Positions 26,739 to 48,616 of a stretch of 64,000 nt of DNA are shown here, piece by piece; position 1 is the first letter of the stretch, and every line of letters begins with the position of its first letter. Below the pieces are notes generated by a model. It was not told the DNA's origin and did no database searches. It saw nothing but the letters and a program-made list of their open reading frames with translations. The position numbers and the translations under genes are program-made. The DNA comes from Kofleriaceae bacterium (GTDB taxonomy: Bacteria; Myxococcota_A; Polyangia; Haliangiales; Haliangiaceae): contig JAGPCO010000017.1 in the NCBI GenBank assembly GCA_018058095.1, positions 1 to 64,000 of the forward strand. Reading direction: 5' to 3'.

Positions 26739-28017
26739 CTACGGTGCGATGGTCGCGGCGCCGGCGCCGGCGCGCCACCACCCGGCCGCCGTCGCCACCA
26801 CCAGGCCGCTGGCGCCGATCCATCCGGCCACGCCGCCGGCGCCGAGCAACAGCCCGGCCGCGGCCGGGGTGATGAACACCAGCAGCCATCCGACCAGCCA
26901 GGCCCGCTTGCCGGCGCGCAGCGCCGCCGCGGCGATGGGCAAGGTCGCCACCCGCGCCACCTCGACCGGCTCGCGCCACAGGCGGCCGGCCAGGGTCCAG
27001 GTGGTGACCAGCACCCAGCCGGCCCAGGCCAGGGCCCACGGCCGTGGGTCGGTTGGACCGGCCAGGGCGACGCCGAGGCCGAGCGCCCACGAGCACAACC
27101 CGGCCAGGGTGATGAGCGGATAGCGACGCCGCATGATGCGGGCGTCCTTGCGGTACACCAGCGCGACCGGCCCGGGCAGGCGCGCCGCCAGCACCGCCTC
27201 GATCCCACGCACGTCGTCGATCTCGAGGTGCGCCAGCTGTTGCCGGTCGAGCACCGCGACCTCGCGCAGGGCCCGCGCCAGGCCATCGGCGCCGCGGCGG
27301 GCCAGCACCGGAAGGGCGAGCCCGGCGGCGGCGGCGGCGGCCACCAGCCATGGCGACCCGAGCAGGCCGCTCTGGCCCAGCAGCGGATCGCGCTGGGCGA
27401 TCATCGCCAGCACCACCGCGGCTGCGCCCAGGCCCGGCAACAGGCCGAGCCACGCCGTCGGCGGGGCCGCGTTCTCGCCGGAGGTCGCCAGCGCCCGGGT
27501 CGCGCCCGAGCCGACCAGGAGCGCGGCGGCGACCGCGACCGTCGGCACCACCGCGGCGATGCCGGCCAGGGCCAGCACCACCACCGCGGCGACGGCGCCG
27601 AGCGGCGTGCCGTCGGCGTCGACCACGAGCGGCGCGGCGGCGATGGCGAGGGTCAGCGCGGTCACCGCGCCGCGTCGGGCCGCCCGGGCCACCGCCGCGC
27701 CGAGCAGGGCGGCGCCGCTGATCGGCAGGCGGGCCAGCAGCGCGGTGTCGGGGCGCCAGAAGATGCCGTAGGCGGTGGCGACCATCACCACCGCGGCGGC
27801 GCCGGCGGCGCCGGCCAGCCACCACTGCCGGGCCGCGGCCGCGCCCTGCTCGGCGCCGAGGCCGGCCACGGCCGCCGCCGCCGCCGCCGCGAGCGCGCCC
27901 CGGCGCAGCCAGCGCCGCGGCGTACGTCCGCGCCGCGCGTCGTCGCGATCGGTCCACGCCAGCAGCCAGCGCCAGCCGCCGATGTGTCGGGCCGGCGCGA
28001 GGTCGGGGCCCGCGCCG

Positions 28018-28025
<8 letters not shown>
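26739..28025 (-). CDS. Polytopic membrane protein, probable ABC transporter permease
   Basis: A 428-residue membrane protein with about eight to ten hydrophobic segments, e.g. AVVVLALAGIAAVVPTVAVA and LVGWLLVFITPAAAGLLLGA. It begins with a GTG at 28025 that overlaps the stop of the ABC ATPase gene by eight bases, so the two are cotranslated, and this is probably the membrane partner. Sequence is Ala-dominated and no ABC-2 signature is clear. Substrate unknown. It lies convergent with the lipoprotein gene, nine bases away. Confidence 0.65.
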
Positions 28026-28755
<730 letters not shown>

Positions 28756-28781
28756 GGGGCGCGAGGATACACGGCCTCTGC

Positions 28782-28787
28782 TACCAT
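28782..28787 (+). promoter_or_regulatory. Putative -10 box of the giant TPR gene
   Basis: TACCAT ending nine bases before ATG, with no Shine-Dalgarno between. Confidence 0.45.
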
Positions 28788-28796
28788 CGCGCCCCC

Positions 28797-35321
<6,525 letters not shown>

Positions 35322-35349
35322 GCGTGGCTCGGGACGGGCTCCGTGTTTT

Positions 35350-35405
35350 CAGCAGGCTGCGAGATCGAAGATGACTAGCAGGCTGCTTCTTCAGCAGCCT
35401 GCTAG
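35350..35405. terminator. Long TAGCAGG hairpin after the TPR gene
   Basis: CTAGCAGGCTGCT-TCTTC-AGCAGCCTGCTAG is a perfect 13-pair hairpin (35375-35405), preceded by a partial copy CAGCAGGCTGC (35350-35360). It shares TAGCAGG with the composite elements but has no hexamers. It could end transcription from the TPR gene; there is no T-run. Confidence 0.5.
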
Positions 35406-35506
35406 ATCCGGCGCACCGGGCTGGGCTAGGCTATTGCGGTCCGGCGCTTCTGTCGGACCGTGGTAAGTTCCACTACACCGATTACGTCGGTACGGCGGAA
35501 GGCACG

Positions 35507-36411
<905 letters not shown>

Positions 36412-36433
<22 letters not shown>

Positions 36434-36903
36434 CGCTCCATCTCGACCACCTCGAGCGGCGGCGCCGAGCCCGAAACGAAGGCGGCGCGGGCGCGCTCGA
36501 CGAAGCCGTGCCGGCGGTAGAACCCGACCGCGTTGAGGGTCGAGCGCAGGGTGACGCGGTCGGCCCCGGCGGCGGCGAGCTGGGCCAGCGCGTGGTCGAG
36601 CAGGGCCGGGCCCACGCCACGGCCGGCCTGCGTGCTGTGCACGAACAGCTTGCCGATCTTGTGGTCGTCGAGCTCGACGAAGCCGACCACCTCGCCGGCG
36701 GCCCCGAGCGCGACCCAGGTCCAGCCGGCGGCGATGCCGGTCCGGTACATCGCGGTGGTGCGGCCGGCGAACCAGCCGGCCAGCTGCGCCGCGCTGTACG
36801 CCCGGGCGCACAGCACCGCGACCGCGTCCTGGTGCACGGCCAGCATGGCCGGGCCGTCGGCCGGCGCCGCCGCCCGGATGGTGGGGGTGGGCGGCGCGCT
36901 CAC
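36412..36903 (-). CDS. GNAT-family N-acetyltransferase
   Basis: A 163-residue GNAT enzyme: [20 protein letters not shown] is the acetyl-CoA motif A (with the loop QAGRGVG), followed by [17 protein letters not shown] for motif B. The early segment ([18 protein letters not shown]) is typical for small-molecule or protein N-acetyltransferases. GTG at 36903 overlaps the DUF4139 stop (GTGA). Substrate unknown. The 3' end overlaps the STAS gene on the other strand by 22 bases. Confidence 0.83.
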
Positions 36904-39173
36904 TTCTTGCTCGGGCCGGTCACCTCGAGGTCCTGTAGCAGGTCCTCGAGCTCGACCCGCTTGTCGAGCCGCTTGGCCTCGAGGTCGGCCAGCTGGGCGC
37001 CCAGCTTGTTGCCCTCGCTGGCGAAGTCGTCGAGCTGCTTGGTCCACTTGGCCCGCTGCGCCCCGGCCGCCGGGTTCTTGGCGATCGCGCGCAGGTTCTC
37101 GCGCAGCTCGCCGGCCCGCTGGTCGAGCTGGTTGCGGCGGTCGGTGATGCCGGCGATCTGCTCCTCGTACCGGGCCACCTCGCGCCGCTTCTCGATGATC
37201 GGGCGCAGCCGCTTCTTGGTGTCGGCGCCGAGGCTGGCGTCGACCAGCAGCTTCTCGAGGATGCCGATGGCCGGCTCGTTCCAGATGCTGATGGTGGTGC
37301 GGCTCGGGGTCTGCTCCACGACCTTGATGGCGCCCTCGCGCTTGCCCTTGGCCACGACCAACCGGACCAGGTAGGCGTCGGGCAGGTCCTCGGTCCCGTC
37401 CGGGCGCTCGGCCAGCTGGTAGTTCCAGCCGGTCTTGCCGTGCCGGATCAGCATGGTGTAGCCGTCCTCGAGCGTCTGCGCCTTGGCGGTGTAGGTCGTG
37501 ACCCGGCGCGCGAACTGCTCGACCTCGAGCACGCCGCGCGACATCTTGATGAGGCGCATCTCGTCGCGGTCGTCGGCGATGGCCGAGCTGACCATGATGC
37601 CGGTCTCGACCGCGAACGGGATGGTCGCGCTGGTGGCGGCGCCGACCGTCTCCGACAGGCCCTCGCCGACGAAGCTGCCACCGGCGTAGATGCCGATGGG
37701 GCCGGGCTCGAGCACGAACGGGGTCGAGTTCTTGAAGCGGACCACCCGGTACGGGTTGCTCTCGTAGCCGCCGCCGCCGCCGCCCGGGCGGTACAGGAAG
37801 GCCTCCTCCCCCTCGACCTCGGCGTTGACGATGGCGACCATGGTCGAGGTGCCCTCGGGCACGGTGACCCGCGCGTCGAGCTCGAACCGGGTCTGGCCGG
37901 CCACGGTGGCGGCCCGGGCCTGGGCCTGGGTCGAGCGGCGCAGGCTCTCGAGGTCGATGCTGGGCTTGCTGACCGCGCCGCCGACGATGGCGTCGTCGAG
38001 CATGTCGGCCCGGCTGGCGGTGCGGGGCGCCGGCGCCTTCTTGCGTGAGGGTGCGGCCGGGGCGCGGCCGGCGCCGCTGCCGGAGGCGCGCGCGGCCTCG
38101 CTCTTGGCCGGCACGTTGTCCTCCTCGTCCGTGTCGTAGTAGTCGCCATCGGCCTGTGGGGCCGCGGCCACCTCGGACGCCGGCGCGTCCTGGTACGTCG
38201 TCTCGCCGACCGCGACCGCGGCCTGGCGGTGTACGCCGCGCTCGGTCAGGTCGGCCCGCGGCACCTCGCGCGGGGTGTGCAGGTCGTAGCGGAAGGCGAT
38301 CGGCGCGCCCGAGGTCAGCGCCATCTGCACGTCGCGCCACTCCTCGCCGCTGGTGTTGTCGACCACCGCCCACGCCTGCAGCAGGGCCCGGCCCTTGCCG
38401 TCCTTGGGCAACACGACCCGGTAGGTCGGCTTCCACATCGGCGCCGCGACCACGTAGCTGACCAGGAGGTCGTGGCGCTTGGCCCCGGCCAGGCGGATGG
38501 TGACCGCGACCTGCTGGAACATGCCCTCGCCGGCGCTGGCGTCGAGCGTGCGGTTGAACTGCATGGCCAGGTCGCCGTCCTCGAGCCGGACCTTGGTCAC
38601 CGTGCTGAGCCGGATGACGCGCATCGAGTCGCCGTCGAGCAGGGTGACCCGGTGGTCGACGCGCGGGCCGTCGGCGCGCTCGTCGTCGTCGCCGCCGCCG
38701 CCGGTGTCGAAGCGCTCGACCATGGCGACCCGGCCCGACGCCTTGCCGTCGTCGGTCGACAGCGTGACCCAGCTGCCGCGCAGGGCGTCGAGCACCTGGG
38801 CCAGGCTGCCCTGGCCGGGCCGCATGGTGGCCAGCGCGGCGTTGGCCCAGGTCTGCGGATCGAGCGGCATCGACACGCTGACGGCCCGGCCCGAGCTGCG
38901 CTCGACCACCGTCAGGCTCTTGAGCAGGTCGTTGACCTGGTCCTTGCGCACCTTGATGGTGAGCTGGTTGCCCTCGACCCGCCCGGTCCGCTCGAAGTAG
39001 CCGACGCCGTTGCGGTACAGCACGACCCGATCGAGCTGGAGCGGCGAGGCGGCGGTCGGGTAGCGAAAGCGACCGCCGCCGCCGCACGCCGCCAGCGGGG
39101 CGGCCAGGGCGGCGACCAGGAGCAGGCGCGACAGGGCGAAGGAGCGGAGAGCGCGGGGCTGGCTGCGTTGCAT
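36900..39173 (-). CDS. DUF4139-type lipoprotein
   Basis: A 757-residue envelope lipoprotein ([14 protein letters not shown], lipobox LAAC near residue 30). The central part looks like DUF4139: [19 protein letters not shown] at the start, ISYVVAAP-like [10 protein letters not shown] and [19 protein letters not shown]. Proteins with this domain often start with a strand-rich N-terminal region and end in coiled coil; here residues about 650-750 are a helical coiled coil ([30 protein letters not shown]). A low-complexity acidic/Lys-rich linker lies near 330-400. Function is unknown. TACCTT ends seven bases before the ATG. Confidence 0.75.
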   Translation of the reverse strand: MQRSQPRALRSFALSRLLLVAALAAPLAACGGGGRFRYPTAASPLQLDRVVLYRNGVGYFERTGRVEGNQLTIKVRKDQVNDLLKSLTVVERSSGRAVSVSMPLDPQTWANAALATMRPGQGSLAQVLDALRGSWVTLSTDDGKASGRVAMVERFDTGGGGDDDERADGPRVDHRVTLLDGDSMRVIRLSTVTKVRLEDGDLAMQFNRTLDASAGEGMFQQVAVTIRLAGAKRHDLLVSYVVAAPMWKPTYRVVLPKDGKGRALLQAWAVVDNTSGEEWRDVQMALTSGAPIAFRYDLHTPREVPRADLTERGVHRQAAVAVGETTYQDAPASEVAAAPQADGDYYDTDEEDNVPAKSEAARASGSGAGRAPAAPSRKKAPAPRTASRADMLDDAIVGGAVSKPSIDLESLRRSTQAQARAATVAGQTRFELDARVTVPEGTSTMVAIVNAEVEGEEAFLYRPGGGGGGYESNPYRVVRFKNSTPFVLEPGPIGIYAGGSFVGEGLSETVGAATSATIPFAVETGIMVSSAIADDRDEMRLIKMSRGVLEVEQFARRVTTYTAKAQTLEDGYTMLIRHGKTGWNYQLAERPDGTEDLPDAYLVRLVVAKGKREGAIKVVEQTPSRTTISIWNEPAIGILEKLLVDASLGADTKKRLRPIIEKRREVARYEEQIAGITDRRNQLDQRAGELRENLRAIAKNPAAGAQRAKWTKQLDDFASEGNKLGAQLADLEAKRLDKRVELEDLLQDLEVTGPSKK

Positions 39174-39180
39174 GCGCGGG

Positions 39181-39186
39181 AAGGTA
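39181..39186 (-). promoter_or_regulatory. Putative -10 box of the DUF4139 gene
   Basis: TACCTT on the minus strand ends seven bases before the ATG at 39173. Confidence 0.45.
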
Positions 39187-39238
39187 GCGCATGCCCGGCG
39201 GCCGCGCCCGCGCCGGCGCGCGCCCGGCGCCGGCCAGC

Positions 39239-40612
<1,374 letters not shown>

Positions 40613-40618
40613 GCGCGC

Positions 40619-40624
40619 ACTATA
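40619..40624 (-). promoter_or_regulatory. Putative -10 box of hisS
   Basis: TATAGT on the minus strand, then six bases, then GTG. Identical in sequence and spacing to the STAND NTPase promoter at 26148. Confidence 0.65.
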
Positions 40625-40664
40625 CTGCCCCGTGCCCGTGCCGTGCCCGTGCCCGTGCCCGATC
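40625..40664 (+). repeat. Truncated composite element (hexamer array only), copy 8
   Basis: CTGCCCC followed by five GTGCCC units (40632-40660), one with a single-base deletion, and GATC. The hairpin half is absent. It sits directly upstream of the hisS -10 box, where repeat-number changes could alter the promoter context. Confidence 0.7.
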
Positions 40665-40689
40665 GGGCGCGTGCGCGACGCGCGCGCCG

Positions 40690-41273
40690 TCAGCGCGCGG
40701 CCGGCCCGGGCTGGAAGCTGAGGCAGACCCGGGCGATGTCGGCCAGACGGTCGGGGTCGCGCGGGGCCCGCAGCACGGTGCACTTGACCTTGTGGGCCGG
40801 GTGGTAGCCCAGGGCCTCGACCCCACCGTCGGCGAAGCGGCCGGCCACGAACCAGGCCCCGCTGGCGTCGGCCCGCTTGACCAGGAACCGATCGGGCGGC
40901 GCGTCCCCCTCGTCCGGCTGGTCGAACCGGACCGGATCGGCCGCCAGCGGCGCGTAGTCGTCGATCCGCAGGTGGAAGCCGAGCGCCTGCACCTCGATCG
41001 CGTCGAACATGTACAGGTCGCTCTCCTCCTCGTCGAACGCGATCTGGTTCGGGGTCAGCTCGGTCAGCGGCGGCACCTCGATGCTGGCCCCGGCCAGCGG
41101 CGGCGCCTGCGCCGGCAGCGGCTGTCGGGTCCAGGCCGCCGGGCCCGCGCTGCCGGTGCCGGCGCCCGCGCTGCCGGTGCCGGGGGCCAGCGGTGGACGG
41201 TCCCCGTCGCCCTTGCACCCGAGGGCGGCGACGGCGGCGAGCACGGCGGCTCCGGCCAGGCCACGCGCGGCGC

Positions 41274-41277
<4 letters not shown>
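40690..41277 (-). CDS. Small lipoprotein, function unknown
   Basis: A 195-residue predicted lipoprotein ([15 protein letters not shown], Cys near residue 21) with a Gly/Ala/Pro linker and an acidic domain, [20 protein letters not shown] and [14 protein letters not shown]. No family is recognised. Its ATG overlaps the stop of the PAS gene (ATGA), so the two are cotranslated, and it precedes hisS by 77 bases. Confidence 0.65.
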
Positions 41278-41837
<560 letters not shown>

Positions 41838-41843
41838 CGGCCC

Positions 41844-41963
41844 AGGCTACCTCAGGCGCCCACCCGGGGGCGAGCCGGCGCCGGCGCCGGCCGGTCGGAC
41901 CAAGGCCGGCCACGCAGTTGCCGCCGCCCGGGGTGGACCTGGCCCCGAGCCTCCGCGTACCAT
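41844..41963. promoter_or_regulatory. Divergent short-leader promoter pair (PAS gene / SpoIIE operon)
   Basis: TAGCCT (41849-41844, minus strand) ends six bases before the PAS GTG; TACCAT (41958-41963, plus strand) ends ten bases before the SpoIIE ATG. The two signalling units share this 136-base control region. Confidence 0.5.
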
Positions 41964-41973
41964 CGCGATCGGA

Positions 41974-43668
41974 ATGGCCAAACGGGGAGGCCTGGGGATC
42001 TCGGTCAAGATGATCTTGACCACGACGCTCTTGATCGTGGTCACGGTCGTCGGCTTTGGCGTGCTCAACGTCATGGGTATCCGCACGCTGTACGACCAGA
42101 CCAGCAAGCGACAGACCGAGACCTTCCGGGCCGGGCGCGAGGTGCAAGGCGAGGTCGGCACGCCGCTGCTGGCGCGCGCCGTCGAGCAGCTGCTCATCGA
42201 CCGCGGCCGCGACGCCGACATCGTCGCGCTGGTCCAGCGCACCGTGCTGCAGGACAGCAAGGACGAGGGCGGCCGCAAGGACTTCGGCCTCAAGCTGGCC
42301 CTGGTGCTCGATCTCAACCAGGGCGTGGTGGTGGCGTGCGACGAGGGCGCCGAGTGCAAGCAGGGCAACCACGACCCGGTCGGGCCCGGCCACGGCGCGC
42401 TGGCGGCGGGGGCGTGGAAGGGCGCCCTGGCGGCCTGGCAGGCCGCGGCCGCCAGTGGCGGCGACGTGCTGGTCAAGTTCGATCTGACCGAGGGCGGGGC
42501 CCGGTACCGCGCCTTCGGCCTGCCGGTCTTCGTCGGCGAGGCCCCGACCGCCGCCGCCACCGTCGCCGCCGAGGCGCCGCCGGCGCGGCAGGGCTACCTG
42601 GTCCTGGCCTACGACCTGGCGCCGATCGACTGGTTCGCGGCCGAGGCCGACCGGCAGAAGGCCACCGAATCGCAGGCGGCCGCGCTGCGCACCGGCGCGG
42701 TCGGCGCGCTGTTCGTGCTCATCGGCACCCTGCTCGCCATCTTCCAGGGCCTGTCGATCAGCAAGCCGCTCAAGCAGCTGGCCTGGCGGGCCGACCAGAT
42801 CGCGCGCGGCGACCTGTCGGCTCGGGTCGAGGTCAAGTCGGGCGACGAGATCGGCGTCCTCGGCGAGAACTTCAACTTCATGGCCGACCAGATCGCCATC
42901 CTGCTCGAGCAGACGGCGGAGAAGGCCCGCATCGAGCAGGAGCTCGAGGTGGCCAAGACCATCCAGGACACCCTGGTGCCGAGCCAGGACCCGGTCACCC
43001 TCGGCGTGTTGTCGCTGGCCGGTTACTTCCAGCCGGCGGCGCAGACCGGCGGCGACTGGTGGACCTACCACGACCTGGGCGGCGGCAAGGTCCTGGTCGT
43101 CATCGGCGACGTCACCGGCCACGGCGTGCCGTCGGCGATGATCACCGCCGCCGCCAAGGCCGCGTGTGACGTGGCCCGGCAGGTCCACCACGCCGACGTG
43201 ACCAAGCTGCTCGAGATCATGAACTACGCCATCTACGAGAGCGCCAAGCGCAAGTTCGTGATGACCTGCTTCGCCTCGATCGTCGACACCCGGGCCCGCA
43301 CGATCACCTACGCCAACGCCGGCCACAACTTCCCGTACCTGTACCGGAGCAGCGACGGCAAGGGCGAGTTCGGCTCGCTCATGATCCGCGGCAACCGCCT
43401 CGGCGACGTGGCCGAGTCGACCTACGAGGTCAAGACCACCTCGCTCCAGCCCGGCGACATCCTGGTCTGGTACACCGACGGCATCGTCGAGTGCGAGAAC
43501 GCCGGTGGCGAGGAGTACGGCGAGAAGCGGTTCCGCGCCTCGGTCCGCCGCGCCGCCGCGCTCGACGCCGCCGATCTGCGCGACGCCATCGTCGCCGACG
43601 CCACCGGCTTCTTCGCCGAAACCCCGCGCAAGGACGACATCACCCTGGTCGTCGGGAGGATCGCGTGA
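41974..43668 (+). CDS. Membrane-bound SpoIIE/RsbU-type PP2C phosphatase with HAMP domain
   Basis: A 564-residue protein with an N-terminal membrane helix ([20 protein letters not shown]), a periplasmic sensor region (about 35-235), a second membrane helix near 243-263 ([20 protein letters not shown]), a HAMP domain ([20 protein letters not shown]) and a C-terminal PP2C-type SpoIIE domain. Its metal-binding pattern is [19 protein letters not shown], then [17 protein letters not shown] and WYTDGIVE ending KDDITLVV. Such enzymes dephosphorylate STAS-domain proteins in partner-switching. The stop overlaps the next start (GTGA). First gene of a five-gene operon containing a STAS protein. Confidence 0.88.
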   Translation: MAKRGGLGISVKMILTTTLLIVVTVVGFGVLNVMGIRTLYDQTSKRQTETFRAGREVQGEVGTPLLARAVEQLLIDRGRDADIVALVQRTVLQDSKDEGGRKDFGLKLALVLDLNQGVVVACDEGAECKQGNHDPVGPGHGALAAGAWKGALAAWQAAAASGGDVLVKFDLTEGGARYRAFGLPVFVGEAPTAAATVAAEAPPARQGYLVLAYDLAPIDWFAAEADRQKATESQAAALRTGAVGALFVLIGTLLAIFQGLSISKPLKQLAWRADQIARGDLSARVEVKSGDEIGVLGENFNFMADQIAILLEQTAEKARIEQELEVAKTIQDTLVPSQDPVTLGVLSLAGYFQPAAQTGGDWWTYHDLGGGKVLVVIGDVTGHGVPSAMITAAAKAACDVARQVHHADVTKLLEIMNYAIYESAKRKFVMTCFASIVDTRARTITYANAGHNFPYLYRSSDGKGEFGSLMIRGNRLGDVAESTYEVKTTSLQPGDILVWYTDGIVECENAGGEEYGEKRFRASVRRAAALDAADLRDAIVADATGFFAETPRKDDITLVVGRIA

Positions 43669-46214
43669 CCCGCACCCGCACCCTGACCCTGGCCGCCGTG
43701 CTGCTCGGCGCCGTCGCCGGCCTGACGGTGGTCGCCGCCCCGGCCCCGGCCTGGGCCCAGGCCGAGGACGATCTGCGCGAGGGCGATCGCCACTTCGAGG
43801 AGGGCGAGTGGAAGCGCGCCGCCGCGGCCTACGACGGCGCCATCCGCAGGTACCCGACCCAGGTCCCGGCCGAGGCCTACGGCAAGCGCGCCGCCATCTA
43901 CATCATCCTCGAGGACTACGCCGGCGGGCTCGCCTTCATCCGCGACGTCGCCAAGGCCCAGCACCCCGGCGCGGCCGAGGTGCTCGAGCAGGAGGCGCTG
44001 CTGCTGTGGCAGACCGGCAAGAAGGCCGACGCCGTCGCGGTGGCCGAGCAGGCGGTGGCCAAGAAGGCGTCGACCTTCACCAACCAGCAGCTCGTCGGCG
44101 AGTACTACGCCGGCCGCGACGCCCGCAAGACCGCGACCGCGTACGAGGCCTACCTGCAGCACCGGCCGGCCGACCTCGAGGCCGGCGACGTGTTGCCGCG
44201 CATCCGCCTCGGCTTTGCCTACCTCGGCCTGGCCCGCATCGCGGCCGATGGCGGCGCCGCCCTGTACGAGAAGGCCGTGACCCAGTTCGAGACGGTCCAG
44301 CGCAAGCACGGCAAGCGGCCGCACGCCCAGGTCAACGCCGACAACGGTCTGTGCGCGGCGCTGGCCGGGCTGGGCCGCCACGACCAGGCCATCACCGTGT
44401 GTGAGCGCGTGGTGGGCGACCCGCGCCGCGTCGACAAGAGCGGCTCGGTCTGGTTCAACCTGGCCAGCGCGCTGCTGGCCAAGCGGCAGATCGCCCGCGC
44501 CCGCACCGCGGGCAACGAGTTCCTGCGCCTGCGCAAGGGCGAGGCGCGCGGGCACATCCTGCTCGGCGACACCTACTACCTCGAGCGCAACTGGCAGGGC
44601 GCGCTCGACCAGTACAGCCGGGCCGAGGCGATGCTGCGGCCGGGTCAGCAGCGCGAGCAGATCCAGCTGTCGATCCGGCTCGGCAAGACCTACCGCCGCC
44701 TGCCCGGCGGCGCCGCCAACCTGGCGCTGGCGGTGCAGAAGCTGGAGGCCGGCGCCGCCGCCAACCCCAAGAGCGTCGAGCTGGCGGTCGAGCTGGGCGG
44801 GGCCTACCTGGCGTCGCGCCAGGACGCCAAGGCCCAGCTCATGGCCGAGCGCATCGCGACCGACGCCGGCTTCGCGGCCCAGCCGGCGGCCGATCGCGCG
44901 GCCATCCGGGTCCTGGCCGGCAAGGCGCACTACAACCAGGGCAAGCTGCGCGAGGCCCGGGCCCAGTTCGAGGCCGCGGTCGAGCTGCGCGGCAACGACG
45001 TGCAGATCAAGCGCGCGTTGATCGACACCATCAACAAGCAGGCGTCGGCCAGCGCGCTCGGCAAGGACGGCGGCAAGGCCGCGCACGCGCTGCTCGACCA
45101 GGCGCTCGCGCTCGATCCGGGCTCGGCCACGACCCTGACCAACCAGGTCGTGCTGGCGATCGACCGCGGCGAGTGCGAGCTGGCGCAGCGGCACGTCGGC
45201 CCGCTGCTGGCGGCGCAGGGCGCCGACCCGCTGCTCGCGCGCCGGCTGGCCGGGCGGGTCGCCCTGTGCGGCAAGGCCGCCGACCCCCGCCGCGCCGGCG
45301 AGCTGTTCGCCGAGGCCGAGCGCGAGGGCAAGAAGGGCGCCGGCGGCGCCGTGCTGGCCGAGGTGTACATCGAGTGGGCGCCGCTGCTGGCCCGGACCGA
45401 CCTCGATGGGGCCGCGGCCCGGTTGACCGACGCGGCCCAGCTGGCTGGCGCCGCGCCCGAGCTGGCGCCGGCGCTGCGCCGCAACACCGCCCTGGTCCTG
45501 TTCCAGCGCGGCTGGAAGCTCATGCGCGAGGGCAAGGGCGACGCCGCCGCGGCCGACCTGACCCGGGCCGCCCGTGATGCCTCGGTGCTGCGCGGGACCG
45601 AGCCCGAGGCGTTCGAGTTCTCGCGCGGCCTGGCGCTGCTCGAGAAGGGCGACGCCGGCGACGCCAGCCGGGTGTTCCGCCAGCTGGCCGGGCGCGGCAA
45701 CCCGGCCGACTACCTGAGGCCGGCCTACGCCAAGGTCGGCCTGGCCTTCTTCACCGCCTACGCCAACTACCGGGGCGGCACGCTGGCGACCCGGACCTCC
45801 GCCGCCGGCGAGCTGGCCAAGGCGCTGCCCAACGTCAGCGGGCCGTTGCTCGGCAAGACCCGCGAGATCCTGGCCTCGGCCTGGGAGCTGATCGGCGCCG
45901 AGCACTGGCGCGAGGGCAAGCCCGGGCTGGCGCAGAAGGCGCTCGAGAACGCGGCCAAGTACGCCGACGGCGACGCCAAGCGTCGGATCAGCCACGACCG
46001 CGCCGTGACCATCCTCGGCAAGGGCCAGCTCTCCACCTTCGAGGGGTTCGCGGGCAACCCGCCCGAGGCGCTGATCAACCTCGGCATCCTGTACGATCAG
46101 CTGGGCCGGCCGCGCGATGCCTACGAGGCCTGGGTCAAGGCCAAGGCCAAGGGCGCCAGCGCGCGCGACCTGCAGAAGTGGATCGACACCAAGAAGCGGA
46201 TCTACGGGTTCTGA
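43665..46214 (+). CDS. Periplasmic TPR-repeat protein
   Basis: An 849-residue protein with a cleavable signal ([20 protein letters not shown], ending AWAQA) and an all-helical array of TPR-like repeats, e.g. [20 protein letters not shown] and [23 protein letters not shown] at 43665 with GGGAGGA four bases upstream overlaps the phosphatase stop. As the second gene of the signalling operon it may relay or scaffold the sensor in the periplasm. No catalytic motif is present. Confidence 0.8.
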   Translation: MTRTRTLTLAAVLLGAVAGLTVVAAPAPAWAQAEDDLREGDRHFEEGEWKRAAAAYDGAIRRYPTQVPAEAYGKRAAIYIILEDYAGGLAFIRDVAKAQHPGAAEVLEQEALLLWQTGKKADAVAVAEQAVAKKASTFTNQQLVGEYYAGRDARKTATAYEAYLQHRPADLEAGDVLPRIRLGFAYLGLARIAADGGAALYEKAVTQFETVQRKHGKRPHAQVNADNGLCAALAGLGRHDQAITVCERVVGDPRRVDKSGSVWFNLASALLAKRQIARARTAGNEFLRLRKGEARGHILLGDTYYLERNWQGALDQYSRAEAMLRPGQQREQIQLSIRLGKTYRRLPGGAANLALAVQKLEAGAAANPKSVELAVELGGAYLASRQDAKAQLMAERIATDAGFAAQPAADRAAIRVLAGKAHYNQGKLREARAQFEAAVELRGNDVQIKRALIDTINKQASASALGKDGGKAAHALLDQALALDPGSATTLTNQVVLAIDRGECELAQRHVGPLLAAQGADPLLARRLAGRVALCGKAADPRRAGELFAEAEREGKKGAGGAVLAEVYIEWAPLLARTDLDGAAARLTDAAQLAGAAPELAPALRRNTALVLFQRGWKLMREGKGDAAAADLTRAARDASVLRGTEPEAFEFSRGLALLEKGDAGDASRVFRQLAGRGNPADYLRPAYAKVGLAFFTAYANYRGGTLATRTSAAGELAKALPNVSGPLLGKTREILASAWELIGAEHWREGKPGLAQKALENAAKYADGDAKRRISHDRAVTILGKGQLSTFEGFAGNPPEALINLGILYDQLGRPRDAYEAWVKAKAKGASARDLQKWIDTKKRIYGF

Positions 46215-46216
46215 CC

Positions 46217-47179
46217 ATGAGCAAGCCCCTCCACAGCCCCCGCCGCCCGCGGCCCCGCACGCTGATCGCCACCGGCGCGATCGTGGCCGCGGTGGCGACC
46301 ACCGCCTTCGTCACCGGGACCCGCCCCGGCCAGAGCCAGCCGACCAGCGCCAAGCTGGTGGTCGGCCTGTTCGCGCCGTCGGTCGAGTTCGGCACCAGCC
46401 AGGCCAAGCTGGCGTACGTGCAGGGCCTGGCCAAGGCCATCGAGTCGCAGGTCGGCATCAAGACCGAGGCGCAGTCCTTCGCCAGCCTCGACGCCCTGCG
46501 CAAGGGCGGGGTCGACTTCGCGATCGTCGACGGGCAGTGCGTGGCGTCCAACCTCGGCTGGAAGGTGCTCGCCAACGCCCAGATCGGCGGCGGCACGACC
46601 CGGCCGTGGGCGCTGTACGCGTCGACGGGCGCCGACATGCAGGCGCTGCGCGGCAAGAAGCTGGCGTTCGTGGCGACCGGCTGCGGCGACAACGCGTTCA
46701 TCGATCACGCCATGCTCGAGTCCGAGGTCGACGCCGGCTTCTTCGCCGCCCGCGTCGGCAAGCCGGACCTGACCGCGGCCGTGGCCGAGGTGGCGTCGTA
46801 CAAGGGCGCCCAGGCGGTGTTCGCGCCGGCCGGCAGCCAGAAGAACCTGACCAAGGTGTTCGACACCGGCGCCGTGCCCAACCCGGGCTTCGTCGTCGTC
46901 CGCAGCGGGCAACCCGAGTCGGTGGTCGACAAGGTCGGCGCCGCCGTGGTCGGCTACGGCGGCGGGGGCGCCATCTCCGGCTGGGCCGGGGCCAGCAAGC
47001 AGCCGTTCCAGGCGCTGGCCGGGCGGATGGGCCGGTCCAGCAAGCGCGGCGTGTTCGCCATCCCCGAGCCGGTCCGGTTCGACGGCCGCGACGTGCTGGT
47101 GGTGCCGCCGTCGCTCGACGAGCCGGCCACCACCGGCGTGCTGCAGCACTTCGTCACCCCACCCGACCGGATGGAGTAG
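46217..47179 (+). CDS. PhnD-like periplasmic binding protein
   Basis: A 320-residue protein resembling the PhnD/phosphonate-type substrate-binding family: SAKLVVGLFAPSVEFGTSQA, LRKGGVDFAIVDGQCVASN, KLAFVATGCGDNAFIDHAML and AVFAPAGSQKNLTK follow the fold of two alpha/beta lobes. An N-terminal hydrophobic segment (TLIATGAIVAAVATTAFVTG) is a signal or anchor. No transporter genes are adjacent, so it probably senses a ligand for the phosphatase or kinase rather than feeding transport. It starts two bases after the TPR gene. Ligand unknown. Confidence 0.72.
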   Translation: MSKPLHSPRRPRPRTLIATGAIVAAVATTAFVTGTRPGQSQPTSAKLVVGLFAPSVEFGTSQAKLAYVQGLAKAIESQVGIKTEAQSFASLDALRKGGVDFAIVDGQCVASNLGWKVLANAQIGGGTTRPWALYASTGADMQALRGKKLAFVATGCGDNAFIDHAMLESEVDAGFFAARVGKPDLTAAVAEVASYKGAQAVFAPAGSQKNLTKVFDTGAVPNPGFVVVRSGQPESVVDKVGAAVVGYGGGGAISGWAGASKQPFQALAGRMGRSSKRGVFAIPEPVRFDGRDVLVVPPSLDEPATTGVLQHFVTPPDRME

Positions 47180-47180
47180 C

Positions 47181-47718
47181 GTGGCCGAGTTCGAGCAGAC
47201 CTCGCCCCCGCTGGCGGCCGGCACCGATCCCGGGCGGGCCCTGCACTGGGTCGTCACCGCCGGCAGCGCCGACGCCGGCGCGGCCGAACCCGGGCCGCTC
47301 CTGATCGAGCTGATCGGGTCGGTGGTCGAGGGCAACCAGCTCGCCACCCTGGTCGGCGAGCTGCCGCCTGGGCGGGGGCTGGTGCTGGACCTGGCCGGGG
47401 TGCGCCGTATCAACTCGATCGGCGTGCGCGACTGGGTCGCGTTCATGCGCACGCTGGTCGGCCGGGCGGTCGCGTTCCGGCGCTGCTCGAGCACCGTCAT
47501 CTCGCAGCTCAACATGATCCACGGCTTCCGCGGCCACGCCCACATCGAGTCGTTCATGGCGCCCTACGTGTGCGACGCCTGTGGGCACGAGCGCGAGTAC
47601 CTGCTCGACGCCCACGGCCTGCACGGCGCCGGCCGCGCCGTGCCGGCGCTGGCGTGCCCGGCGTGCCGGTCGCCGATGTGCTTCGACGACATCCCCGACC
47701 GCTACCTCGCCTTCCTCG

Positions 47719-47726
<8 letters not shown>
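47181..47726 (+). CDS. STAS / zinc-ribbon protein (paralogue of 35507)
   Basis: A 181-residue cytoplasmic protein. The STAS-like domain (about 35-125) carries RINSIGVRDWVAFM, with the Ser at the usual phosphorylation site. The zinc ribbon (CDAC, CPAC) and the closing motif CFDDIPDRYLAFL match the paralogue at 35507, which adds a membrane anchor. GTG start one base after the upstream stop; the gene ends overlapping the histidine kinase by eight bases. Likely the phosphorylated switch between the kinase and the SpoIIE phosphatase, although no RsbW-like anti-sigma kinase is seen. Confidence 0.76.
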
Positions 47727-48603
<877 letters not shown>

Positions 48604-48616
48604 CCCGGTAGCCCCG

